Of a stretch of DNA of 6,527 nucleotides, positions 1 through 4,659 are shown one piece after another. The stretch comes from Bacillota bacterium (GTDB lineage: Bacteria > Bacillota_I > Bacilli_A > Erysipelotrichales > Erysipelotrichaceae). Under the pieces are notes generated by a model. The model was given only the letters and a program-made list of their open reading frames with translations. It was not told the origin of the DNA and searched no databases. The stretch is from contig JAEWGY010000061.1 in assembly GCA_023388035.1 (NCBI GenBank), positions 1 to 6,527 of the forward strand, written 5' to 3'. Made by a program: the position numbers and the translations under genes. Within the stretch, counting starts at the first letter, position 1, and each line of letters opens with the position of its first letter.

Positions 1-63
1 AACATAAATATTATTATCATTTTGAAAGGTTACACCTGGTCTTAAATCGTTAACTAAAATCAT
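1..63 (-). CDS. efp: Elongation factor P, N-terminal fragment (cut by window edge)
   Basis: EF-P binds the ribosome next to the P-site tRNA and relieves stalling at consecutive prolines. Only the first 21 codons are visible, from the ATG at 63 to the window edge. They read MILVNDLRPGVTFQNDNNIY plus V, which follows the start of Bacillus EF-P closely: M-I-x-V-N-D-x-R-x-G-x-T, then D-x-x-I. The aromatic after that Ile is normally Trp in bacilli and is Tyr here. The start is fixed by a GGAGG box 4 nt upstream and a good promoter further up. The rest of the protein (KOW-like domain and two OB domains) lies outside the window, so completeness cannot be judged. The gene has its own promoter and is not obviously part of the comG transcript. 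Confidence 0.87.
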   Translation of the reverse strand, partial: MILVNDLRPGVTFQNDNNIYV

Positions 64-67
64 ATTT

Positions 68-72
68 CCTCC
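68..72 (-). promoter_or_regulatory. Ribosome binding site of efp
   Basis: GGAGG on the minus strand lies 4 nt before the efp ATG at 63. It is a consensus Bacillota Shine-Dalgarno core and confirms the start codon. Confidence 0.85.
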
Positions 73-86
73 AATTTGCTACTATT

Positions 87-114
87 ATTTTAAGTTATAT
101 TATAATTTTGTCAA
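87..114 (-). promoter_or_regulatory. Sigma-70/SigA-type promoter of efp
   Basis: On the minus strand a perfect -35 box TTGACA (109-114) is followed after 16 nt by TAAAAT (87-92), a 5/6 match to the -10 consensus. Transcription would start near 79-81 and give a short leader of about 16-18 nt that contains the GGAGG box. Almost pure A/T sequence lies upstream of the -35 box (about 115-140) and could act as an UP element. This is the best-looking promoter in the window and indicates that efp is expressed independently of comG. Confidence 0.75.
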
Positions 115-116
115 AT

Positions 117-140
117 CTAAGATTAAAATTTTTAATTTAG
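117..140. repeat. A+T-rich inverted repeat upstream of the efp -35 box
   Basis: The arms CTAA-g-ATTAAAA and TTTTAAT-TTAG pair over 11 bp, with one bulged G at 121 and a single unpaired central base. The repeat sits directly upstream of the efp -35 box. It may be only an A-tract/T-tract UP element that happens to be symmetric. It has no G+C core and no following T-run that would make it a convincing terminator. Confidence 0.35.
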
Positions 141-158
141 TAACGCTTCCTAAGTTAA

Positions 159-194
159 GATTTAGTAGATATTAGATGAATTTATATCTAAATC
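159..194. repeat. Bulged inverted repeat in the comGG-efp spacer
   Basis: GATTTA-gta-GATAT (159-172) can pair with ATATC-TAAATC (184-194): 11 bp with a 3-nt bulge and an 11-nt loop. It is the longest stem-forming element between comGG and efp and could mark the end of the comG transcript. It is A/T-rich and lacks a clean T-tract on the minus strand, so terminator function is doubtful. Confidence 0.25.
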
Positions 195-239
195 TTTAAT
201 CGATGCTAATTATATTATTTTAATAAGTAATAATTTATC

Positions 240-251
240 TCACTTAAGTGA
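240..251. repeat. 12-bp perfect palindrome TCACTTAAGTGA
   Basis: This perfect 12-bp palindrome lies in the non-coding spacer, 49 nt past the comGG stop codon and about 125 nt upstream of the efp -35 box. It has the size and symmetry of a dimeric regulator site, but no second copy was noticed and no regulator is encoded nearby. It could be chance in such A/T-rich DNA. Confidence 0.3.
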
Positions 252-299
252 TTTAAGCCTTAAAAAGTCTTTAGATTTAATAACATTTCATTTAATAAA

Positions 300-614
300 T
301 TATATTTTTTCGATAATATCATAATCAAAATAGGATTCATTCTTAAGTAATATTTTTAATGAATAATTATTTAAATCAATTAAGATCTGGTAATCATCTT
401 TTGTGATTTGATAGTTATCATGCAAATATTCAAATTTTCCTTCCTTAATTAAATTAATGATTATTAATTCATTTTTAAAATCTTCAAGATATAAATCAAA
501 TAATTTGAATTGATTTATTTTAGTTTCATATAATTTAATCTTAATCATGTAGTAGTTAGTCAGATTGATCATGATCATCAAAAGGTAGATGCTGATTAAG
601 GCTTTCTTTCGCAA
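300..614 (-). CDS. comGG: ComGG-like minor pseudopilin
   Basis: This is the last gene of the comG operon, encoding a 104-residue membrane-anchored minor pseudopilin of the transformation pilus. The start is TTG at 614, giving MRKKA then a hydrophobic helix (about residues 6-24). AAGGAG lies 7 nt upstream, which makes this start convincing. The five-residue leader ending K-K-A matches those of ComGC and ComGE here, with cleavage expected after Ala5. Position +5 is Tyr10 rather than Glu; as I recall, B. subtilis ComGG also lacks Glu5. The rest is a charged Lys/Asn/Ile-rich domain with no motif I recognise. The name rests mainly on position after comGF plus the pilin-like N-terminus. The first 59 nt overlap the end of comGF in another frame, which suggests translational coupling. 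Confidence 0.62.
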   Translation of the reverse strand: MRKKALISIYLLMIMINLTNYYMIKIKLYETKINQFKLFDLYLEDFKNELIIINLIKEGKFEYLHDNYQITKDDYQILIDLNNYSLKILLKNESYFDYDIIEKI

Positions 615-1011
615 TTAAATACTCCTTATTTGAATTTTTACGTTTTGCTATTAAATAGATATAATTATTATCTTTTTTAAAATATAAATCATCCAAATTA
701 TTTAAAAACACTTGATAACCGGGGCTTAGAATAAGTCGCTTATTTTTAAAACTTAATTCATAATCTTGATCAGCTATTTTAAGTTTTAAAAAAGAATCAT
801 TAAAATCAATTTTACTAGCCCTATTTAATAATCTTCTTAATTGGATCATTCTTAGATCATCAGCGATTAAATTATAATTAATATCTTTATTTTGAATATA
901 AATTATAAGGAAGTTATAAATTAAAGTACTTATTAGAATAAGTATATATAAATATAATAATAGTTCTTCTTTAATGATCGCTCGCTTTATAAAACTGTTC
1001 AATTTTTTCAT
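556..1011 (-). CDS. comGF: ComGF-like minor pseudopilin
   Basis: This 151-residue protein is probably the minor pseudopilin ComGF of the competence pilus. A basic leader (MKKLNSFIKRA) is followed by I-I-K-E-E, which puts Glu16 at +5 of the predicted cleavage site after Ala11. A membrane helix spans about residues 17-38. A globular domain follows whose L-R-M-I-Q-L-R-R-L-L, D-Y-E-L-S-F and G-Y-Q-V-F-L-N-N-L (98-106) segments resemble ComGF family spacing. The ATG at 1011 has only a weak SD (AAGTGAT, about 8 nt upstream) and overlaps the end of comGE by 41 nt, so reinitiation or coupling is likely. The last 20 residues are polar and acidic (DDHDQSD) and overlap the comGG start, so they are read in two frames. 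Confidence 0.7.
   Translation of the reverse strand: MKKLNSFIKRAIIKEELLLYLYILILISTLIYNFLIIYIQNKDINYNLIADDLRMIQLRRLLNRASKIDFNDSFLKLKIADQDYELSFKNKRLILSPGYQVFLNNLDDLYFKKDNNYIYLIAKRKNSNKEYLIAKESLNQHLPFDDHDQSD
622..627 (-). promoter_or_regulatory. Ribosome binding site deciding the comGG start
   Basis: AAGGAG lies 7 nt before the TTG at 614. It is embedded in the comGF codons for N-K-E and makes the non-ATG start of comGG convincing. Confidence 0.75.
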
Positions 1012-1150
1012 TTAATTCATCACTTTTAAGAGCAATTTTTAATTCAATTTGCTTACTATTTGTTTCAAAATAAAGATAGGAGAAAATAATAATACTAAGT
1101 AGTATTAAAGCGATTAAACCATCAAAACTAAGGCTTGCTGATTTTTTCAA
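971..1150 (-). CDS. comGE: Short ComGE-like minor pseudopilin (59 aa)
   Basis: This is a very small pseudopilin: a leader of MKKSA, then S-L-S-F-D, a hydrophobic helix (about residues 11-27) and a short amphipathic tail ending E-Q-F-Y-K-A-S-D-H. I chose TTG at 1150 because AGGA lies 10 nt upstream and because the leader then has the same length and form as ComGC (MKKQA) and ComGG (MRKKA). A GTG at 1159 would add MAI but lies too close to that SD. Position +5 is Asp10 instead of Glu. B. subtilis ComGE is roughly twice as long and has a soluble domain, which is missing here. The reading frame ends at a TAA that comGF overlaps by 41 nt, and no frameshifted remnant is evident. The name comes from operon position and the pilin-like N-terminus. 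Confidence 0.62.
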   Translation of the reverse strand: MKKSASLSFDGLIALILLSIIIFSYLYFETNSKQIELKIALKSDELNEKIEQFYKASDH

Positions 1151-1439
1151 TATTGCCACTTCCTAAATGAATAACAACTTTACCATTAGTGAATTCAATA
1201 GTCCTTGCTAAATTGACATTACCTTTTAAATTTAAATTAATATCCTCATAATTTAGATTTTCTAAAGTTAATAAAGCCTTAGATTGGGTATCTAAATAAT
1301 CAATTATAAAATTTTCTGTTTCTAATTTAATTATCTTATTAGCTTTAATTGATAGAAAAATAATATTGACAATCATTAAACTGACTATCATTTCTAAAAG
1401 TAAAAACGCCTTTTTAATCTGCATATGCTTTTTTATCAT
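1128..1439 (-). CDS. comGD: ComGD-like minor pseudopilin
   Basis: This 103-residue minor pseudopilin has the canonical type-4 prepilin signal K-K-A|F-L-L-L-E (cleavage after Ala11, Glu16 at +5) followed by a hydrophobic helix to about residue 31. The C-terminal stretch G-K-V-V-I-H-L-G-S-G-N-I-E (86-98) matches the end of Bacillus ComGD, where a similar V-Y-L-G-S-G-R segment occurs. That makes this the best supported of the minor pilins. The start is ATG at 1439, with GGGAAAG about 12 nt upstream. An in-frame ATG at 1424 would give a six-residue leader (MQIKKA) and remains possible. The gene overlaps comGC by 26 nt and comGE by 23 nt. The protein is shorter than Bacillus ComGD and so has a reduced soluble domain. 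Confidence 0.8.
   Translation of the reverse strand: MIKKHMQIKKAFLLLEMIVSLMIVNIIFLSIKANKIIKLETENFIIDYLDTQSKALLTLENLNYEDINLNLKGNVNLARTIEFTNGKVVIHLGSGNIEKISKP
1161..1164 (-). promoter_or_regulatory. Ribosome binding site deciding the comGE start
   Basis: AGGA (within AGGAAGTGG) lies 10 nt before the TTG at 1150 and directly abuts the alternative GTG at 1159. The spacing favours TTG as the comGE start. The box is embedded in comGD codons for L-G-S-G. Confidence 0.5.
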
Positions 1440-1710
1440 TTAAATAAATTTCTTTCCCATTAGGACAGCGTCCTTGTTTTTCCTCAAGATATCCCGCATT
1501 TATCAAATCATTAACTGAATATGGAAATTCATCATAATCAAGATGATAAGATAACATCGCTGATTCAACGATCTTTAATTGAACATCGCAGCCCTTATCT
1601 TTTACTGAATTTAGTAATTTAGCGATATTCGGTATTGTCAATAAGAAAATTATCGTTATGATGATAATTACAATTATCATTTCCATTAAAGTAAAAGCTT
1701 GTTTTTTCAA
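1414..1710 (-). CDS. comGC: ComGC major competence pseudopilin
   Basis: This is the major subunit of the transformation pilus, processed by the prepilin peptidase ComC and assembled into the DNA-binding filament. The 98 residues hold a textbook signal K-K-Q-A|F-T-L-M-E (cleavage after Ala5, Glu10 at +5) and a hydrophobic helix to about residue 25 followed by T-I-P-N-I-A. Next come K-G-C (Cys41), a helix ending L-D-Y-D-E-F-P, D-L-I-N-A-G-Y-L (68-75) and C-P-N-G-K (Cys82). The two cysteines correspond to the pair that forms the intramolecular disulfide in Bacillus ComGC. The start is TTG at 1710, overlapping the comGB TGA stop as TTGA. It is preceded by the strongest SD in the window, consistent with high output of the main pilin. 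Length is normal for the family. Confidence 0.93.
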   Translation of the reverse strand: MKKQAFTLMEMIIVIIIITIIFLLTIPNIAKLLNSVKDKGCDVQLKIVESAMLSYHLDYDEFPYSVNDLINAGYLEEKQGRCPNGKEIYLNDKKAYAD

Positions 1711-2729
1711 ATTTGGTTAATCACCTCCATTGGTAAAAGCATTAAATAATACATAAAATAAATTAGTAACGCTAGAAATAAATATATTATCACTTTTAAA
1801 TAAAGCGTAATTTTTTTAATCATTTTAATAAAATTTTGTTTACTAAATTCCAAGTAATCTTTTAAAACTTTTTTATTATCTTTAACTTGATATGATAGTT
1901 TTAAATAATTTAATAGTATGGGATCTAGAATTTTTAATGACATGGATTCAATAAAATTTTTACCACTAAGATAGTTTTTATCTATTTTAGTACTAATATA
2001 AGAAAGTAGTTTATCATCTTTTAAATTTTTAAATAACTCAATTATATCCTTAGTATTTAAATCGCTATTTAAAGCTATCTGATAATAATTTATAAAGCGA
2101 TATGATTCGTATTTAACTAAAGGATTATTGCTTATCTTTAAAGCTAGATATTTATAACTGGGTATTAACTTATATTTGTGTAGATAAGAAATTAGAATTA
2201 AAACTAATAATAGTGCTATTAATAAGAAATTTAAGATTAATTTAATTATTAGGAATAGATTTCTAAAAAAACTACTTTCTAGCTTAAGATTATCCATTAT
2301 ATTTAGTAAGTTATCAGAAAAAAAGAAAATAAATAGATAAAATAAAATGAAGCTAGAAATGAATAATATTACTGGATATAAACTATTATCAAGGATTAAT
2401 TTCTTCAGTTTTCTTTTTTCCTCATTTAATTTTAAACTTAATTCTAAAGCATTAGTAAAAGATAAATGCTTAATAAAAACAATAAATATTTTTCTGATGT
2501 CTTTTTTTAAATAATCTTTGATTATCGTTTCAATATATTCCCCTTCATTAAGCTTTTTTAAAATAGTATTAATGATTTTTTTATTATCATTATTCAAAAT
2601 AAGAGATAAACATAAATTTAAGGGATAATTCATCTTTAATAGCATAACAATGAATTCTAAATCATTTAATTTGAATGTGTGCTTTTGGGATTTCAAATTC
2701 ATTTTTAAAAACTTTTTTATTTTCATCAT
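1707..2729 (-). CDS. comGB: ComGB, polytopic inner-membrane platform protein (GspF/PilC family)
   Basis: ComGB is the membrane platform on which the ComGA ATPase drives pseudopilin assembly. The 340 residues have the family architecture. A cytoplasmic domain (about 15-112) is followed by two closely spaced membrane helices (about 117-137 and 158-183). A second cytoplasmic domain (about 195-303) with N-Y-Y-Q-I-A-L-N-S comes next, then a C-terminal helix (about 307-333) ending M-L-L-P-M-E. Length is close to Bacillus ComGB. Sequence conservation is low, so the call rests on topology plus position between comGA and comGC. The start is uncertain: ATG codons occur at 2729, 2726 and 2702 and none has a clear SD. 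All overlap the end of comGA, so coupled translation is likely. The stop is TGA, read as termination because comGC begins there. Confidence 0.85.
   Translation of the reverse strand: MMKIKKFLKMNLKSQKHTFKLNDLEFIVMLLKMNYPLNLCLSLILNNDNKKIINTILKKLNEGEYIETIIKDYLKKDIRKIFIVFIKHLSFTNALELSLKLNEEKRKLKKLILDNSLYPVILFISSFILFYLFIFFFSDNLLNIMDNLKLESSFFRNLFLIIKLILNFLLIALLLVLILISYLHKYKLIPSYKYLALKISNNPLVKYESYRFINYYQIALNSDLNTKDIIELFKNLKDDKLLSYISTKIDKNYLSGKNFIESMSLKILDPILLNYLKLSYQVKDNKKVLKDYLEFSKQNFIKMIKKITLYLKVIIYLFLALLIYFMYYLMLLPMEVINQI
1720..1728 (-). promoter_or_regulatory. Strong ribosome binding site of comGC inside comGB
   Basis: GGAGGTGAT is a nine-base complement to the 3' end of Bacillota 16S rRNA and lies 9 nt before the TTG start at 1710. 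It is encoded within the comGB codons for M-E-V-I. It decides the start of comGC and suggests that this gene is translated more strongly than its neighbours. Confidence 0.85.
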
Positions 2730-3600
2730 TGAAATAGCTATCTAATTCTTGCTTACTAGAAATTTGAAAGATGGCTTTCTTATTATTAGTGGGATCAAAT
2801 ACTAATCTTTGATTAATAATGGCTATTAGAAGATTATCTAACTGTTCTTTATTAATTCCTAAATCAATTAATCTTTTAATACAAAACAAAGCATCTTTGG
2901 CATGAATGGATGATAGTACTAAATGACCAGTATTAGCTGCTCTTACAGCGGCTTTAGCAGCTTTTTCATCCCTTATTTCACCAATCATTATAATATCGGG
3001 ATCATGTCTTAATAACTGTTTAATGGCAGCGTTATAATCAAAATTAATATTTTCATTTATTTGTAATTGTAAGAAATTCTTTGATTTAATCTCTATTGGA
3101 TCTTCGATGCTAATTACTCTTTTATCTTTTATATCATTAAGCAAAGCATAAAGTGAGGTTGTTTTACCAGAGCCGGTAGGACCACAAAATAATATTAAAC
3201 CTGATCTATTATTTAATAATTTTTTAATTTCATTGATCTTATTTTTTTCATCGCTAAGTTTTGCGAAAATTAAATTACGATTAGAGTTTAAGATTCTAAT
3301 AACAGCATTGATTTTATTTTGATTATAAAGATAAGCAAAACGTAACGATAATAATTCACCATCTAATTCATAATCGAATTGACCACTTTGAGGTTTAAGT
3401 TTATTACCAACATCTAAAGAAGCAATATATTGTAAATAACGGATTAATTTTTGATCAATATCAGGTTCTTCCTTAACTTTATATAGTTTATTAGCAATTC
3501 TTAATTCGATAAACACCTTTTTATCTTCAATCAAATGGATATCACTCGCATTATTATTTAAAGCTAATTTTAAGATAGCGCGCAGTCTTTTTTCAATCAT
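2662..3600 (-). CDS. comGA: ComGA, secretion/assembly ATPase of the competence pilus
   Basis: ComGA is the cytoplasmic hexameric ATPase of the GspE/PilB family that powers assembly of the transformation pilus. The order of motifs is standard. The N-terminal domain includes N-A-S-D-I-H-L (17-23). Walker A is GPTGSGKT (140-147), the Asp box is I-S-I-E-D-P-I-E (163-170), Walker B is R-H-D-P-D-I-I-M-I-G-E-I-R-D (198-211), and the His box T-G-H-L-V-L-S-S-I-H-A spans 224-234. The tetracysteine zinc site of long GspE proteins is absent, as in other ComGA proteins. The 312-residue length is slightly short. ATG at 3600 is forced: the next Met is at residue 205 and an in-frame TAG lies 6 nt upstream. 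No SD precedes it, which is unusual for the first gene of an operon. Confidence 0.95.
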   Translation of the reverse strand: MIEKRLRAILKLALNNNASDIHLIEDKKVFIELRIANKLYKVKEEPDIDQKLIRYLQYIASLDVGNKLKPQSGQFDYELDGELLSLRFAYLYNQNKINAVIRILNSNRNLIFAKLSDEKNKINEIKKLLNNRSGLILFCGPTGSGKTTSLYALLNDIKDKRVISIEDPIEIKSKNFLQLQINENINFDYNAAIKQLLRHDPDIIMIGEIRDEKAAKAAVRAANTGHLVLSSIHAKDALFCIKRLIDLGINKEQLDNLLIAIINQRLVFDPTNNKKAIFQISSKQELDSYFNDENKKVFKNEFEIPKAHIQIK

Positions 3601-3608
3601 ATTCTATT

Positions 3609-3637
3609 TTTATAGAAAAAAGCTTTTATCCTAAAAA
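3609..3637 (-). promoter_or_regulatory. Candidate weak promoter of the comG operon
   Basis: Only 32 nt separate the trpS terminator T-tract from the comGA ATG. On the minus strand TATAAA (3609-3614) is a plausible -10 box. The sequence 17 nt further up is TTTTTA (3632-3637), a poor -35 that overlaps the terminator T-run. Between them lies the palindrome AAAAGCTTTT (3618-3627). A start 6-8 nt past the -10 box would fall at or within 2 nt of the ATG. A weak -35 fits an operon that needs an activator, as comG does in Bacillus. No canonical ComK box or ComX/SigH-type box was seen. The assignment is inference only. Confidence 0.35.
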
Positions 3638-3662
3638 AATAATATCCAGTGGATATTATTTT
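3633..3662 (-). terminator. Intrinsic terminator after trpS
   Basis: A 12-bp perfect stem (3651-3662 with 3636-3647) closes a 3-nt loop. On the minus strand it is followed by an uninterrupted run of seven T (3633-3639), which partly overlaps the stem base. The trpS stop codon (3656-3658) lies inside the upstream arm. The element separates the rmuC-yitT-trpS transcript from comG. The plus strand also reads T-rich after the hairpin, but no plus-strand gene is present to use it. Confidence 0.85.
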
Positions 3663-4648
3663 CTTTTTTTAATTTCAATTCCTAATAGTCTTTGAACTTT
3701 ATTTAATTTCTTATTAGCAAGCTTATTCACAATGATGCTGCTATTTTCAAGAATTGAGTCAATTCGATTAGAATTTATAATTTCATTATAACGATTTTGA
3801 ATTAATGCGATTTCAGCGCATACTACTCTAGCAACATCTTTTTTAAAATCACCATAACCACTTCCCTTATATTTTGCTTCTATTTCACTAAAACTTAAAT
3901 CGGTAAGACTGGCCATGATAGTCATTAAATTAGAAATACCTGGTTTATTAATCTTATCATAGTGAATGGAATTATCAGAATCAGTTGTTGCTGACATTAT
4001 TTTCTTTTCTATTGTTTTAAGATCATCAAGTAAATAAATATTACCCTTATCATTTTCAGATTTTGACATTTTCTTTAAAGGATTATTTAAATTCATGATG
4101 CGGGATCCTAATTTTTCAATTAAAGGTTTAGGTACTTTAAAACAATCACCAAAACGATTATTAAAGCGTAAGGCGATATCTCTAGTTAATTCTACATGCT
4201 GTTTTTGATCCTCACCTACTGGAATATAATCTGGATCATAAATTAAAATATCTGCTGCCATAAGACATGGGTAAGTATAAAATCCAGCACTTAGATTATT
4301 TTCACCCTTAGCTATTTTATCCTTGTATTGAGTCATTCTATTTAATTCACCTAAATAGGTATTACACGATAATATGTAGCCTAGTTGCGCCTGAGCCATT
4401 ACATCAGATTGAAGGAAGATTAGGGATTTTTTTTCATCTAAGCCACATGCAAGATATAAGGCTAAAGCATCCTTTAAATTCTTTTTAAGCTCTTTAGGAT
4501 CCTGATAACAAGTAAGGGTATGTAAGTTAGCGATAAAAATAAACATTTCATAGCTTTCTTGATATTTCACAAAATTCTTTAAGGCTCCGATATAATTACC
4601 TAAGGTTAACTTTCCTGTAGGTTTAATACCTGACAACATTCTTTCCAT
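3656..4648 (-). CDS. trpS: Tryptophanyl-tRNA synthetase (TrpRS)
   Basis: TrpRS charges tRNA-Trp with tryptophan, using ATP, in the cytoplasm. The 330 residues form a full-length class I enzyme. The HIGH-like element is in P-T-G-K-L-T-L-G-N-Y-I-G (10-21). The family stretch Y-L-G-E-L-N-R-M-T-Q-Y-K-D spans 98-110, L-M-A-A-D-I-L-I-Y spans 129-137, and P-V-G-E-D-Q-K-Q-H-V-E-L-T-R spans 143-156. The KMSKS loop is at 193-197, followed by T-D-S-D, K-P-G-I-S-N and the C-terminal K-Y-K-G-S-G-Y-G-D-F-K. The protein contains no Trp; the single conserved active-site-region Trp of Bacillus-type enzymes (after A-x-A-Q) is Tyr91 here. ATG at 4648 has AGGAG 5 nt upstream. The gene sits 8 nt behind yitT with no room for a T-box leader, which often precedes synthetase genes in Bacillota. 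Confidence 0.96.
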   Translation of the reverse strand: MERMLSGIKPTGKLTLGNYIGALKNFVKYQESYEMFIFIANLHTLTCYQDPKELKKNLKDALALYLACGLDEKKSLIFLQSDVMAQAQLGYILSCNTYLGELNRMTQYKDKIAKGENNLSAGFYTYPCLMAADILIYDPDYIPVGEDQKQHVELTRDIALRFNNRFGDCFKVPKPLIEKLGSRIMNLNNPLKKMSKSENDKGNIYLLDDLKTIEKKIMSATTDSDNSIHYDKINKPGISNLMTIMASLTDLSFSEIEAKYKGSGYGDFKKDVARVVCAEIALIQNRYNEIINSNRIDSILENSSIIVNKLANKKLNKVQRLLGIEIKKRK

Positions 4649-4652
4649 ATAT

Positions 4653-4659
4653 TCTCCTA
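4653..4659 (-). promoter_or_regulatory. Ribosome binding site of trpS overlapping the yitT stop
   Basis: TAGGAGA contains both the TAG stop codon of yitT and an AGGAG box 5 nt before the trpS ATG at 4648. It supports that start and points to coupled translation of the two genes. Confidence 0.75.

Noticed and set aside
169..324. Open frame on the plus strand across the comGG-efp spacer (51 codons)
   Set aside because: It has no ATG, GTG or TTG start, no SD, and low-complexity Leu/Ile/Ser/Asn content, and it runs into comGG on the other strand. It is probably a chance open frame in A+T-rich DNA.
1707..2662. TGA read as tryptophan (Mollicutes code)
   Set aside because: TGA terminates comGA and comGB at normal lengths, with the next gene starting there. 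No gene is interrupted by TGA, and the Trp codons seen are TGG.
3602..3617. Small hairpin TTCTAT-TTTT-ATAGAA just before the comGA ATG
   Set aside because: It is a six-bp A/T stem without a G+C core or T-run and may simply be part of the promoter. It is not supported as a separate regulatory element.
3601..3635. ComK box (AAAA-N5-TTTT) or ComX/SigH-type box upstream of comGA
   Set aside because: The palindrome is AAAA-GC-TTTT, with too short a gap for ComK and no second box at standard spacing. GAATA near the ATG matches only part of a ComX box and would place the transcription start inside the gene.
4649..4656. T-box or Trp-responsive leader before trpS
   Set aside because: Only 8 nt separate yitT from trpS, and no leader RNA structure fits there.
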